NCBI GenBank assembly: GCA_016718605.1 | Contig: JADKCY010000003.1 | Coordinates: 248,001-312,000, forward strand | Source of the DNA: Lysobacterales bacterium | Lineage (GTDB): Bacteria; Pseudomonadota; Gammaproteobacteria; Xanthomonadales; Xanthomonadaceae | Length of the DNA stretch: 64,000 nt | Reading direction: 5' to 3' | In this document: positions 1 to 10,600 of the stretch, piece by piece | How positions within the stretch are numbered: the first letter of the stretch is position 1 | Layout of the letters: the number at the start of each line of letters is the position of its first letter | Notes under the pieces: generated by a model | The model's database searches: none | What the model saw: only the letters and a program-made list of their open reading frames with translations | What the model was told of the DNA's origin: nothing | Translations under genes and position numbers: made by a program

Positions 1-128
1 CGGAATCAACGAAGGCCCAACTCGGTATTGCGGCAAGATCATGACCGCCTCACTTCGAAACCCACATCATCGCAGAATAGAAACCGCAGTCACCCGAATC
101 ACCACCTTGCCGCCCACAGGAATTTGCC

Positions 129-761
129 ATGTTGACTCTCTACTTCTCACCCGGTGCCGCCAGTCTCTGCGTACATCATCTGCTGATCGAGTTGGGAGTT
201 GAGCACCAACTTCAGCGCGTGGACACCAGCAAAGGCGAGCAAAAAACCGAGGCCTACCTGAAGCTCAATCCTGGCGGAGTGGTGCCAACGCTAGTAGTCG
301 ACGACATGCCGATGGTCGAATCCGCAGCCATGCTGATGTGGCTGTCCAGCAACGATCCGCAACGGCGATTTTCGCCCGAGCCTGGCAGCCCGGAGGAGCG
401 CCTCTATCTGAGTTGGTTCCTGCTGCTCGCCAATGGCTTGCAGCCCGCGTTCCGGCAATGGTTCTATCCGCAGGAAGCGGCGGGTGAAGCGGCGACTGAT
501 GGCGCGAAAGCCTGCGCCCGGGAACGCATTGAGAACCTGTTCGCCCGCATCGACTCGCAGTTGGCGAGTACCGATGGCTATCTGTGCGGCGAACAACCTC
601 ATGCGGTGGATTTCTTTCTGTTCATGCTGATGCGCTGGTCTCGCAATATGCCGCGTCCGGCGACCACCTGGCCGGCCTGCGCTGCCTTTGTCGCCCGCAT
701 GAAGGCACGACCGAGCTTTGCGGAACTGTACGCCCGTGAAGGATTGACCGAATGGTCCTGA
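129..761 (+). CDS. Glutathione S-transferase family protein
   Basis: Cytosolic GST-type protein of 210 residues, the normal length for bacterial enzymes that conjugate glutathione to electrophiles. The N-terminal thioredoxin-like half starts LYFSPGAASLC; Ser12 or Cys14 lies where the catalytic residue is usually found. NPGGVVPTLV supplies the cis-proline (P53), and E64-S65 matches the pair that holds the glutathione gamma-glutamyl group. The second half is helical and rich in W, F and L, as in GST C-terminal domains. An AGGA ribosome site lies 7 nt before the ATG. Bases 1-128 hold no gene I can support. It is monocistronic and ends at a long hairpin shared with the convergent neighbour. The substrate cannot be read from sequence. 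Confidence 0.88.
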   Translation: MLTLYFSPGAASLCVHHLLIELGVEHQLQRVDTSKGEQKTEAYLKLNPGGVVPTLVVDDMPMVESAAMLMWLSSNDPQRRFSPEPGSPEERLYLSWFLLLANGLQPAFRQWFYPQEAAGEAATDGAKACARERIENLFARIDSQLASTDGYLCGEQPHAVDFFLFMLMRWSRNMPRPATTWPACAAFVARMKARPSFAELYAREGLTEWS

Positions 762-775
762 GTCGCTGAACAACG

Positions 776-810
776 CGAATCCCGGCCTCAGCAGCGCAGG
801 CCGGGATTCG
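776..810. terminator. Convergent-gene hairpin (13-bp stem)
   Basis: Perfect 13-bp inverted repeat (arms 776-788 and 798-810) with a 9-nt loop, between the stop of the GST gene and the stop of the convergent ComEA-like gene. Neither side has a strong T-run, so it may act as a weak or bidirectional terminator, or simply stabilise the 3' ends. Confidence 0.6.
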
Positions 811-835
811 AACACGAGATCGCTGTTGGATCCGA

Positions 836-1117
836 TTACTTGGCACCACCCAGCACAATCAACTCGCGATTCTTGTCAACCGTCGCCAATCCGATGCCAC
901 GCACGTCGACCAACTGGTCGATTGACTTGAACGGGCCGTGCTCGGTGCGATAGGCGACGATCGCTTCTGCCTTGGCGGGTCCGACGCCATTCAAAGCAGC
1001 TGCAATAGTGGCGGCGTCGGCGGTATTGATGTCGACCTTGCCAGCGGATGCGAATGCGGCACCGACAAAAGCCAGCGACAGGACGAAGGACTTCAGGATC
1101 ATGGCGAAACGGTTCAT
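836..1117 (-). CDS. ComEA-like secreted helix-hairpin-helix protein
   Basis: A 93-residue exported DNA-binding protein. Residues 1-23 form a signal peptide ending AFASA. The rest is a double helix-hairpin-helix unit: VDINTADAATI followed by NGVGPAKAEAIVAYR, then DVRGIGLATVDKN. This is the ComEA family layout, in which the protein binds incoming double-stranded DNA in the periplasm and ratchets it through the outer membrane during natural transformation. Short stand-alone ComEA proteins like this are common in gammaproteobacteria. A GGAGAG ribosome site lies just upstream on the minus strand. No other competence gene is adjacent, though the type IV minor-pilin operon is 6 kb away. Confidence 0.85.
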   Translation of the reverse strand: MNRFAMILKSFVLSLAFVGAAFASAGKVDINTADAATIAAALNGVGPAKAEAIVAYRTEHGPFKSIDQLVDVRGIGLATVDKNRELIVLGGAK

Positions 1118-1331
1118 GGTGACTCTCCTCTCAGTGTGTTTTGGGTGGGCTGACCGTTGCTCGGCCAGTGAGGACAGTCTCCGGATTCACCCACGCCTTC
1201 ACGATCAGCGGAAATCCCGAGTCGCGGTGCGAACTTTGCGCAGCACAGGGTCGGTTTTTTCTGACCCGCCTCCTGCGATTCCGACAGCCAAGCGATAAAC
1301 TTGGCCCACGCCCCTTAGTCTTGGAACGCCC

Positions 1332-2819
1332 ATGGATTCGCAAAAGTGCTCGCAATTTGTGTCGCAGCTTTGGGACGACGAGATCGTGCCCCAGTTGGTC
1401 GACTACATACGCATCCCCAACAAATCACCGATGTTCGATGCCGACTGGGTCGCTCACGGCTACATGGACGACGCGGTAACGTTGATGGAAAGCTGGGCTC
1501 GCAAGCAGCCGGTCAAGGGCATGCAGCTTGAGGTCGTTCGGCTGGCTGGCCGCACACCACTCATCTTCATTGAGATTGCCGGCTCAGACACCAACAACAC
1601 GGATGCCGTGTTGCTCTACGGTCATCTCGACAAGCAACCCGAAATGACCGGCTGGGCTGATGATCTTGGCCCCTGGAAGCCGGTCATCAAAGGCGACAAG
1701 CTCTATGGTCGCGGCGGTGCTGATGACGGCTACGCGCTGTTCGGCTCGCTGGCGGCGATTCGTGCCCTGCAGGAGCAGGGCCTGCCACATTGTCGCTGTG
1801 TGGTGTTGATTGAAGCCTGCGAGGAGTCGGGTAGTTACGATCTGCCGCACTACGTCGATCATCTGGCTGAACGCATCGGCAAGCCCTCCTTGGTGGTCTG
1901 CCTCGACTCGGGTTGTGGCAACTATGAGCAACTCTGGTGTACGACCTCGCTACGGGGCTTGGCAGGCGGCAACCTGGTCGTGAAGGTGCTATCCGAAGGC
2001 GTGCACTCGGGCGATGCCTCCGGCGTGGTGCCATCGAGCTTCCGCGTGCTCCGGCAACTGTTGTCGCGCCTTGAGGACGAAACCACGGGCCGCGTTCGCG
2101 TCGAAGAACTGTTCGTCGACATTCCCGCCGAGCGTATTGAACAGGCCAAGCGCGCCGCAACCGTCCTAGGCGACGCGATCTGGAACAAATTCCCCTTCTT
2201 GCCCGACATGCAACCCATGGCGAGCGAGCTGCACGAACTCGTGTTGAATCGCACCTGGCGTCCGGCCCTGTCGATCACCGGCGTGGATGGCATCCCACCA
2301 CTCTCGAATGCAGGGAACGTGCTGCGGCCACACACTGCGGTCAAGCTGTCGTTGCGCCTGCCGCCGACCTTGGAAGGCGACAAGGCGGGTCAAGTGTTGC
2401 GTAAGCTGCTGCTCGACAACCCGCCCTATGGTGCGAAAGTCGAGTTCGAACTGGAAAAAAGCTCGACCGGCTGGAATGCGCCCGCGATGTCGCACTGGCT
2501 TTCGCATGCGATCGATCACGCGTCGCAGGACGCCTTCGGTCAATCGGCGGTGTACATGGGCGAAGGTGGCACGATTCCGTTCATGGGCATGCTGGGCGAC
2601 AAGTTCCCCGGCGCGCAGTTCATGATTACCGGCGTGCTCGGCCCACACAGTAATGCCCATGGCCCGAACGAATTCCTGCACATCCCAACGGGCAAGCGCG
2701 TGACGCAGGCCGTTGCTCGCGTCATCGCCGAGCATTTCCAGGCAAGCCAACGCGGCGAGACGACACAAGTCGCCGTCAGCGCGGGTGGGCATGGCTTTGG
2801 CGATCATGGTTGCTGCTGA
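1332..2819 (+). CDS. M20-family metallopeptidase
   Basis: Zinc-dependent amino/dipeptidase-like hydrolase of 495 residues. The metal and catalytic residues are in place: YGHLD (H98, D100), GRGGADDG (bridging D131), EACEESG (catalytic E164 and ligand E165), VCLDSG (Asp ligand), and GPHSNAHGPNE near the C-terminus (last His ligand). A dimerisation insert lies between the two halves, as in the DapE/ArgE/carnosinase group. The length and CLDSG context resemble M20 dipeptidases more than DapE or ArgE, but the substrate is not readable. There is no signal peptide, so it is cytoplasmic. Its stop is followed 10 nt later by the next gene, suggesting a short operon with the lipoprotein and SET genes. 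Confidence 0.88.
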   Translation: MDSQKCSQFVSQLWDDEIVPQLVDYIRIPNKSPMFDADWVAHGYMDDAVTLMESWARKQPVKGMQLEVVRLAGRTPLIFIEIAGSDTNNTDAVLLYGHLDKQPEMTGWADDLGPWKPVIKGDKLYGRGGADDGYALFGSLAAIRALQEQGLPHCRCVVLIEACEESGSYDLPHYVDHLAERIGKPSLVVCLDSGCGNYEQLWCTTSLRGLAGGNLVVKVLSEGVHSGDASGVVPSSFRVLRQLLSRLEDETTGRVRVEELFVDIPAERIEQAKRAATVLGDAIWNKFPFLPDMQPMASELHELVLNRTWRPALSITGVDGIPPLSNAGNVLRPHTAVKLSLRLPPTLEGDKAGQVLRKLLLDNPPYGAKVEFELEKSSTGWNAPAMSHWLSHAIDHASQDAFGQSAVYMGEGGTIPFMGMLGDKFPGAQFMITGVLGPHSNAHGPNEFLHIPTGKRVTQAVARVIAEHFQASQRGETTQVAVSAGGHGFGDHGCC

Positions 2820-2829
2820 GGAGAACGCC

Positions 2830-3282
2830 GTGCGCACGTCGCTGATCATGAGCACATTGTTGTCACTGAGCCTGCTGGCTTGTTCGGGAGCCAATGAATC
2901 CATGCGCACCGAGGCAAAGCAAAGCCCGCAAGCCGCCGCGCAAGGCGACTGGCAACTGTCGGCATCCGATCTACTGGATGCCGACAGCATTGCACTCGCC
3001 CCACCCACACTGCACATCGAGGAAACGCGCATCAGCGGCTTCGACGGCTGCAATCGCTATATGGGCCAGTTGCAGTGGCAGTCCGATGCAAGGATTGCCA
3101 TCACTGGCATTGCCGCCAGCAAGATGGGCTGCGAATCCGCACGCATGGCCATCGAAATCGCCTACCTCGACGCACTTCATCGGGTGACGTCGCTTCAGGT
3201 CGGCGTTGAACATCTGGAACTGATCACGGATGCTGGCGAGCGCTGGCAATTCGAGCGTGCCAGGCCTTCGCAATCGGAATAA
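2830..3282 (+). CDS. META/HslJ-like lipoprotein
   Basis: Predicted lipoprotein of 150 residues with a GTG start chosen at 2830. A GAGGAGA ribosome site overlaps the upstream stop codon at the right spacing, and translation then begins directly with a signal peptide and the lipobox LLAC. The mature part contains ISGFDGCNRYMGQLQ and ITGIAASKMGC, the conserved core of the META domain of HslJ-type heat-shock/novobiocin-resistance proteins. Two Cys in these motifs could form a disulfide. Function is not defined beyond envelope stress. It is translationally coupled to the M20 peptidase and lies 9 nt before the SET gene. Confidence 0.82.
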   Translation: MRTSLIMSTLLSLSLLACSGANESMRTEAKQSPQAAAQGDWQLSASDLLDADSIALAPPTLHIEETRISGFDGCNRYMGQLQWQSDARIAITGIAASKMGCESARMAIEIAYLDALHRVTSLQVGVEHLELITDAGERWQFERARPSQSE

Positions 3283-3291
3283 CCACTCCCC

Positions 3292-3759
3292 ATGTCCGCC
3301 CGTATCCAGCAACGTCGCTCACGCATCCATGGCAATGGCGTGTTCGCCATCGCTCCCATTCAAGCCGGTGAAAACGTCATCGAATACAAGGGCCTTCTGC
3401 GCACCCACGAAGAGGCCGATGCGCTTTACGGTGACAGCATCGACAGTGGTCACACCTTCCTGTTCACGCTCAACGAGCACTTCCTGATTGATGCCAATGT
3501 GCGAGGCAATGTCGCGCGCTGGCTGAATCACAGTTGCGAACCGAACTGCCAGGCCTTCTTGATCGAATCTGGCAAAGGAAACCCGCGTAGGGATCGTGTC
3601 GTCATCGAAGCGCTGCGGGATATCGCGCCGGGTGAAGAACTGACCTACAACTACGGGATCCGACTTTCGGTGCCACATACCCCAAAGTTGAAAAAGCTCT
3701 GGGCCTGCCTGTGTGGTGCAAACGCGTGTTCGGGGACCTTGCTGCAACCCAAGCGCTGA
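3292..3759 (+). CDS. Small SET-domain protein (lysine methyltransferase-like)
   Basis: A 155-residue protein made of a minimal SET domain plus post-SET. It keeps the SAM-site motif RWLNHSCEPNC (76-86), the catalytic ELTYNYG (116-122) and a post-SET cysteine cluster CLCGANAC (139-146). That cluster, together with Cys82/86 of the NHSC motif, could hold zinc. Such stand-alone SET proteins are predicted protein-lysine N-methyltransferases; a bacterial substrate is usually unknown, and histone-like or ribosomal proteins are possible targets. It starts 9 nt after the lipoprotein stop. Nothing in base usage marks it as recently acquired. Confidence 0.88.
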   Translation: MSARIQQRRSRIHGNGVFAIAPIQAGENVIEYKGLLRTHEEADALYGDSIDSGHTFLFTLNEHFLIDANVRGNVARWLNHSCEPNCQAFLIESGKGNPRRDRVVIEALRDIAPGEELTYNYGIRLSVPHTPKLKKLWACLCGANACSGTLLQPKR

Positions 3760-3858
3760 TCAACGCGCCACGCCACGGCGATCGCCCCCAATCGCCTTTT
3801 CGACGATGCGCGGATGCGGCAGGTAAGATGACCTTCCCCCCGCGTCTGCCGTCTGTCC

Positions 3859-6800
3859 ATGTCGACCTCCGCCAACTATCGCCCGCAGCACAAGATTCGG
3901 ATCATCACCGCAACATCGCTGTTCGATGGTCACGATGCCTCAATCAACATCATGCGGCGCATCCTGCAGTCCATGGGCGCGGAGGTCATCCATCTCGGCC
4001 ACAACCGTTCGGTGGACGAGATCGTCAACGCCGCGCTGCAGGAAGACGCACACGCCATTGCGGTGACGTCGTATCAAGGCGGCCACAACGAGTTTTTCCG
4101 CTACATGATCGATCAGTTGCGCGCACGAGGCGGCGCGCATATCCGCGTCTTCGGCGGTGGCGGTGGGGTGATCGTCCCGGCCGAAATTCGCGATCTGATG
4201 GGCTATGGGGTGACTCGCCTGTATTCACCCGCCGACGGCGCGGCGCTGGGACTACAGGGCATGATCGCCGACCTGCTGCTGTCCTCAGATTTCGACATCT
4301 GTACGCATGCCCCCGCTGCCGACCAATTGCTGGCGAAACTGCAGGCCGGTGATCGACGCGCTCTGGCGGGAGCGATTTCGGGCATCGAGAATTCGCACTA
4401 CGACAGTGAAACGCTCGGCGCATTGCGTGAGGCGGCGCGGCAACGCGGAACACCGCGTCTTGGCATCACCGGCACGGGCGGTGCCGGCAAGTCCTCGCTG
4501 ACCGACGAGTTGATCCTGCGTTTGCGACAGGATCAAAACGACCAACTCAACATCGCGGTCATCTCCATCGATCCCACGCGCCGCCGCACAGGCGGTGCCT
4601 TGCTGGGTGATCGCATCCGGATGAATGCCATCGAAAGCCCGCGCATTTTGATGCGCTCCTTGGCCACCCGCGAGGCCAGCAGTGAGGTGTCCGATTCGCT
4701 CAGTGATGTGATCGCCGCCTGCTCGGTCTGCGGATTTGACCTGATCATCGTCGAGACCTCTGGGATCGGCCAAGGCGATACAGCCATCGTACCGTTGGTG
4801 GATATCTCGCTGTACGTGATGACGCCCGAGTTTGGTGCGGCTTCGCAGCTGGAAAAGATCGACATGCTCGATTTTGCCGACATCGTTGCCATCAACAAGT
4901 TCGACCGCAAAGGCGCGGAGGATGCGCTTCGCGACGTGCGCAAGCAGGTCCAGCGCAACCGCGAGCGCTTTGCCGATCCCGTCGATACCATGCCCGTCTT
5001 CGGCACCATGGCGGCGCGCTTCAATGACGACGGCGTCACCGCGCTGTATCAAGCCCTGAGGCCGCTGCTATCGCAACACGGACTGCGCTTGCAAGCGGGT
5101 CAACTTGCGCCGGTTTCGGTCAAGGCTTCCAGTAACCGCCGTGCCGGTGTGCCACCGGAGCGCGTGCGCTATCTTTCCGAGATTGCAGACGCGGTTCGCA
5201 ACTATCACGGGGCCACTGAGCGACAAGCGCTGCTCGCGCTGCAAGCGCAAGCTTTGCGACAAGCGCGTGCACTGCTGCCAGACCATCTTGGCACAGAGCA
5301 GGATTGGCAAGTCGCTGCGGAACGTGTTGCATCGGGCCTGGACGGCCATAGCCAGCGCCTGCTGCGCGAATGGCCCGCCTTGGCGGATCGCTATACCGGC
5401 GAAGCCTTCATCACGCACGTCCGGGATCGCGAACTGCGTACGCAACTCCGCCATGAGACGCTGTCCGGCAACCCGATTGCCAAGGTCGCCCTACCTCGCT
5501 TCCTTGGTGACGGCGACCTCCTCCGCTTTCTGCGCAGTGAACATCTACCCGGCTATTTTCCGTTTACCGCCGGGGTGTTCCCATTCAAACGCGAAGGCGA
5601 AGATCCGACGCGCATGTTCGCGGGCGAAGGTGATGCCTTCCGAACCAATCGTCGCTTCAAGCGTGTCTCCGAAGGCATGCCCGCGCATCGGCTATCAACC
5701 GCCTTCGACTCGGTGACGCTGTATGGCTGGAACCCGGATGAGCGACCCGACATCTACGGCAAGATCGGCAACGCGGGCGTCTCTATCTGCACATTGGACG
5801 ATATGCGTGCGCTGTACGATGGATTCGATCTGTGCGCGCCCACCACCTCCGTATCGATGACCATCAACGGTCCCGCACCGATCATCTTGGCGATGTTCCT
5901 CAACACGGCCATCGACCAGCAGCGCGCCAAGTTTGTCAGCACGCATGGCCGCGAGCCGGAAACTGCCGAAGACGCGTCCATCAAATCTCGCACCCTGCAA
6001 ACCGTGCGCGGCACCGTGCAGGCCGACATCCTCAAGGAAGACCAAGGCCAGAACACATGCATCTTCAGCACCGAATTTGCGCTCAAGATGATGGGCGACA
6101 TTCAGGCCTACTTTGTCGAACACAAGGTGCAGAACTTCTACTCAGTTTCGATTTCCGGCTATCACATCGCCGAAGCCGGCGCGAACCCGATCAGCCAACT
6201 CGCGTTCACCTTGGCGAATGGTTTTACCTACGTCGAAAGCTACCTCGCTCGAGGCATGCGCATCGATGACTTCGCGCCAAATCTTAGTTTTTTCTTCAGC
6301 AATGGCATGGACCCGGAATACACCGTGATCGGCCGTGTGGCGAGGCGAATCTGGGCCATCGCCATGCGCGACAAGTACGGCGCCAACGAACGCAGCCAGA
6401 AGTTGAAGTACCACGTTCAGACCTCTGGGCGTTCATTGCATGCGCAGGAAATGGACTTCAACGACATCCGCACCACGCTGCAGGCACTGCTCGCCATCTA
6501 CGACAACTGCAACAGCCTGCATACCAACGCCTATGACGAAGCGATTACCACGCCGACCGACGAATCGGTGCGGCGCGCGATGGCGATCCAGCTCATCATC
6601 AACCGTGAGTTCGGTTTGGCGAAGAACGAAAATCCTCTGCAAGGCAGCTTCATCATTGACGAACTCACCCAACTGGTGGAAGAAGCCGTGCTGCGCGAGT
6701 TCGATGCCATCACCTCTCGCGGTGGCGTTCTGGGCGCCATGGAAACCGGCTATCAACGCGGCAAGATCCAGGACGAGTCGCTGCTCTACGAACACCGCAA

Positions 6801-7107
6801 ACACGACGGCAGTCTGCCCATCATCGGCGTCAATACGTTCCTGGGCCCTGACAGCCAGAACATCGATCGCCCCATCGAACTTGCTCGCTCAACGGAAGAT
6901 GAAAAGCGCTCGCAACTTGAACGACTACGCGACTTCCAGCAGCGGCATGCCAACCACCGATCGGATCACCTGCATCAGGTACACGAAGCCGCACTGTCTG
7001 GCGAAAACGTCTTTGCCGCCCTGATGGATGCCGTCCGGTCCTGCTCACTTGGCGAAATCACCCACGTGCTGTTCGCTGCCGGTGGCCGGTATCGCCGCAA
7101 CATGTGA
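3859..7107 (+). CDS. icmF: Fused isobutyryl-CoA mutase IcmF
   Basis: A 1082-residue adenosylcobalamin enzyme that interconverts isobutyryl-CoA and n-butyryl-CoA. Domain order is that of IcmF. The B12-binding domain is at about 10-140, with DGHDAS (D23, H25) giving the lower axial His. The MeaB-type G-protein chaperone is at about 190-420, with Walker A GTGGAGKS at 205-212. The (beta/alpha)8 substrate domain follows, with PFTAGVFPFKREGEDPTRM and SVSISGYHIAEAGANP. Methylmalonyl-CoA mutase has YTRG-type substrate contacts at the first of these sites, so the residues fit IcmF better. No strong ribosome site is visible before this ATG. The neighbours do not share the pathway. Confidence 0.93.
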   Translation: MSTSANYRPQHKIRIITATSLFDGHDASINIMRRILQSMGAEVIHLGHNRSVDEIVNAALQEDAHAIAVTSYQGGHNEFFRYMIDQLRARGGAHIRVFGGGGGVIVPAEIRDLMGYGVTRLYSPADGAALGLQGMIADLLLSSDFDICTHAPAADQLLAKLQAGDRRALAGAISGIENSHYDSETLGALREAARQRGTPRLGITGTGGAGKSSLTDELILRLRQDQNDQLNIAVISIDPTRRRTGGALLGDRIRMNAIESPRILMRSLATREASSEVSDSLSDVIAACSVCGFDLIIVETSGIGQGDTAIVPLVDISLYVMTPEFGAASQLEKIDMLDFADIVAINKFDRKGAEDALRDVRKQVQRNRERFADPVDTMPVFGTMAARFNDDGVTALYQALRPLLSQHGLRLQAGQLAPVSVKASSNRRAGVPPERVRYLSEIADAVRNYHGATERQALLALQAQALRQARALLPDHLGTEQDWQVAAERVASGLDGHSQRLLREWPALADRYTGEAFITHVRDRELRTQLRHETLSGNPIAKVALPRFLGDGDLLRFLRSEHLPGYFPFTAGVFPFKREGEDPTRMFAGEGDAFRTNRRFKRVSEGMPAHRLSTAFDSVTLYGWNPDERPDIYGKIGNAGVSICTLDDMRALYDGFDLCAPTTSVSMTINGPAPIILAMFLNTAIDQQRAKFVSTHGREPETAEDASIKSRTLQTVRGTVQADILKEDQGQNTCIFSTEFALKMMGDIQAYFVEHKVQNFYSVSISGYHIAEAGANPISQLAFTLANGFTYVESYLARGMRIDDFAPNLSFFFSNGMDPEYTVIGRVARRIWAIAMRDKYGANERSQKLKYHVQTSGRSLHAQEMDFNDIRTTLQALLAIYDNCNSLHTNAYDEAITTPTDESVRRAMAIQLIINREFGLAKNENPLQGSFIIDELTQLVEEAVLREFDAITSRGGVLGAMETGYQRGKIQDESLLYEHRKHDGSLPIIGVNTFLGPDSQNIDRPIELARSTEDEKRSQLERLRDFQQRHANHRSDHLHQVHEAALSGENVFAALMDAVRSCSLGEITHVLFAAGGRYRRNM

Positions 7108-7131
7108 GTGGGGTTTGCGGCGCGTAACAAA

Positions 7132-7161
7132 GAAGGGCGAACCTGGATGGGTTCGCCCTTC
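7132..7161. terminator. Hairpin between icmF and pilE
   Basis: Perfect 12-bp stem (7132-7143 with 7150-7161) and a 6-nt loop in the gap between convergent icmF and pilE. No T-run follows on either strand, so efficiency as an intrinsic terminator is uncertain. Confidence 0.6.
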
Positions 7162-7190
7162 GTCCGTACTACTGCAACAACCCGTCACCA

Positions 7191-7607
7191 CTATTCCCAG
7201 CAACGATCTGCCGCCGTGCCTGCAGAATGCGTGCGGACATTGGCTTGATTGATACCCAAGTCGCCGCATTTATCGTCGGTTTGACTGCCCTGAGCCGTCG
7301 CACTGAGCGTAAACGTCGTCCGCGTAATGGCCGCAGTGCCAAAGTCATAGCGATCAGCATCCTTTCCATCGACATCGCAAGCCGCGGCTGCGTCGAAGCC
7401 CGTGTAGGTGCCATTCGTCGTGTGGAATCGCTCCGCGCACTGTGTGAGCTCCAACAGATCGCTCTTGGCAAGACCGCGATTCGACTTGCGCACCTGCTCC
7501 TGATAGCTCGGGATGGCGATCGCCATGATGATTGCCACGATAGCCACAACGACCATCAATTCGATCAGAGTAAACCCACGCTGCGTTTTGCGATTGAACA
7601 TGAACAT
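7191..7607 (-). CDS. pilE: Type IV prepilin PilE-like minor pilin
   Basis: A 138-residue prepilin. A short leader ends QRG, the cleavage site for prepilin peptidase, followed by FTLIELMVVVAIVAII, the N-methylated hydrophobic helix with the conserved Glu at position +5. The globular part has ECAERFHTTNGTYTGF-like features of the PilE/minor-pilin family (here QCAERFHTTNGTYTGF) and Cys residues near the C-terminus that could form the D-region disulfide. It is the last gene of the fimT-pilVWXY1E operon, 42 nt after pilY1. Confidence 0.9.
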   Translation of the reverse strand: MFMFNRKTQRGFTLIELMVVVAIVAIIMAIAIPSYQEQVRKSNRGLAKSDLLELTQCAERFHTTNGTYTGFDAAAACDVDGKDADRYDFGTAAITRTTFTLSATAQGSQTDDKCGDLGINQANVRTHSAGTAADRCWE

Positions 7608-7649
7608 CTCCCAAAAAACGCGGAAGGCAGTTAGCCCTCCGCGTCAGCA

Positions 7650-10600
7650 CTACTGCATTTGACGCCACGACTGGCGACCACAGGACAGCGTGGCGAACCG
7701 ACGGATACCTGTACTAAGAACGATACCAACATCATTCGTACAGCCATCAGATGCCGCTGGAACAAGCGAACATCCCGTCCCGGTTTCTGGATCACAAGGA
7801 TTTCCGTCCTCATCGACATAATTAACCGGTTCGCCGTGAATACCCAAAATATTGTCAAGACCGTTACTGCCTCTCGTGTTGGTGATTGGTGGATTAATCG
7901 CCGGAGCACCAGTACCAGCTAACAAGGCACCAGCCTGTCCGGAAGCCCCAATATTGAGCGCCCGTGCGCCGGTGATGGCGTTTAGGACATACAACCAGTT
8001 CTCACCGCCCGGATCACATTCGTCACCCAGTGAGGTGAATGTCGTAAAGATCGCATTGCCTATCTCGACGCGCGGCGTGCCAATGAAACGCTCGCCCCTA
8101 TTCGAAGCACCGACGGCGAGATTGAGATACCAGCCCTTCTGGCTACTCCAGTCGACCGGATCATCGGAAACCGAGCGCAACTCGTAGCCATCTTCGGTAG
8201 TTTGCCCGCCGATCGTTTGTGGCTGCAGGTCACCGCGATCGACCGTGCCGGATCCATCCGGATCGTCCCACACGCCATAGAAGGTCTGCACTTGCGGATT
8301 GGCCACAGGCGCGTTGTCACCCACTTCGAAGTACTTGCCAGTACCGAAGAACACCATTTGGCCACGCACATGATGCAATGCGATCTCAATGCCTCCAGTG
8401 ATCATTTGGCGAACATTGTCGTCATCTTTCGCGGCAAACAATGGCAAGCCACTATTGGCCAGCGACAAAGAACCATCCGACGCAATAGCGAGCTTCCACA
8501 GCTTGCCCTGCAGATCGCCTGCATACGCGGTGTCAGGGTAGCCATCAAAGTCGGTATCTGCCGCCGCCACCGACATGACGCCGTTTGAGTCGGCGGCAGT
8601 TCCGCCAGAGCCCGTGGCAATCTCCGAAATAACGCTGCCATCCTCCAGATCAACGAGGAACACCTTGCCCTGATGATTGGCACTGTTGACGCCATTGCCG
8701 AACATGGCCGCCCACGTGCCGTCGGCCAGCAACAACACTTGCGGGGAAACCATCGCAAGGCCCATGTCCGCATGCTGGAACTCCCAAAGGAAGTCATTCT
8801 CATCGAAACCTGTCGCGGCATCGGTCACGTCAATTGCGGAAATCGAGTCACCACCCGCCCCAGTCGCGTACAGCAATACCGTCTTCCAGGAGCCACCGAG
8901 GCGCGCATCGGCAATGACCGGAGAGGAATCAACGAAGTAGCGATGCTGGTATGACTTCTTGGGAAGTTCCTTCAAATTCTCCAACACCGAATTGGGAATG
9001 ACCGCAAACAGCTCGTCACCACCGGTTTCAGAGGCGCTGAACGCATGCAGCATGCCGTCGTTGGCACCCACAAAAATCACCGGGTTACGCGTTTCTTTGA
9101 CATCGCGCAGGAATGCGCCGTAGGAGCCCGCTCCGGAGTTACCACCGCCCATGGACAAAGGCAAGGTCGTGTAGCCGAAGCTCGCTTTGGTCGTAATGCC
9201 CGGTTGGGAATTGAGAATGTCGCCAAGCTTGGAAGAGCGCGCTCGCAGTGGATCCGATGCCGTCGTCGCAAGCGACATGTCACCGCGCAACCAATCGATC
9301 ACGTCCTCGACATCGACACTCCCGCCATAGGCCGCGTAGTCCGACGCACCGATGTCCAATAGCGACTCGGCAGACGTCGCACCACCCAAATCGCCCAGCT
9401 CGAATGGCACCAGTTCAAAATCGCCGGAATCCTCCAGCGTCGCATAGATGTTTCGGGCAGCAGGTGAAACAAGGGCCAGCTTGTCGGACGCATTCCAAAC
9501 CAATGCGCCGATACCGCCGCTGGCCGTGGTACGGAAAGCCTTCAAAGCGCCTGTCCAATCGACTGGTTTGTACTCGGGGATGTAAACCATGAAGCCTGCA
9601 TCACGGCGAGTACCCGACGCAGCAACACCACCTGTCGGCGATGCGTCCTGAATGATCTGGTCAAACGCCTCGTCCAACTGGGTGCGCAACCGGCTCGCGT
9701 TGGTCACCAGGAAATAGTTGTCCGGGTTCCCGTCAAGATCGTCATCCCACTCGCCGTTGTCGGGTACGCCATTCAAATTATCGTCGTTGAACCCGCCAAA
9801 CTTGGCGGCATACCAGAGAGGATCACGAAGCTGGGTGACACCCGTTCCACCATCCGATGGGGTAAATGTCCGTGTCGCTTCAAGGGGAAGTCCCGCACAA
9901 TCCGTCGGTGGTGATGCGACATTGCAATAACCCGGCGCACGACCTGGCGGCGTGTTGAACTTGTAGGAGGGACTCGCAGAGAGCTCGGTGTCCGAGTCAC
10001 GTACTTCCAGATAGACGCCATCCTCCTCTGTGCCCGAAATGACGTACCCCAAGTGTTGGATCGCACTGCCTGAAGCGTACTCGGACTGCACTCGAACCGT
10101 TACGGTGCCGTCGGCATTTTCCTTCACCTCGTAGCGACCGATCGCGTCCATGTCGTGATCGTTGCCTTGCTCCACGTCCTCGTAGTTGATCCGGAAAATT
10201 CCGTAGGGTCGGCCGCTGTTGACGCTCACATTCAAAGGCTGACCAGGGAAGTTCTGGTACTCCTCCACATAGAAATCAACAATCGTGTTCACTGGCTTAC
10301 GCGTGCCACCACCGAACGTTCCACCCGCCGTCTTGGCAAAGGGAACGAGGACAACGACGCGACCACCCGTCGGAAATTCGATCCTGGGCAACGGTGAGGC
10401 GAGCGCAACGGAGTACGTGCGAACGTTCTCGGTGCTGCTCGTGTGTGCGTGCAGAGGGTTCGTCCAACCAAAAAATGAAACTGCCGATGAGCTAAAGCTG
10501 CCTTCCTTCGAGGGCTCCTCGGGAGAAAGCCCGCGGATATTGCCAAAGCTACTCGCCGTCTTGGCGGTCGGCGCACCATCTGTGCTCCCGTTGTCACCAA

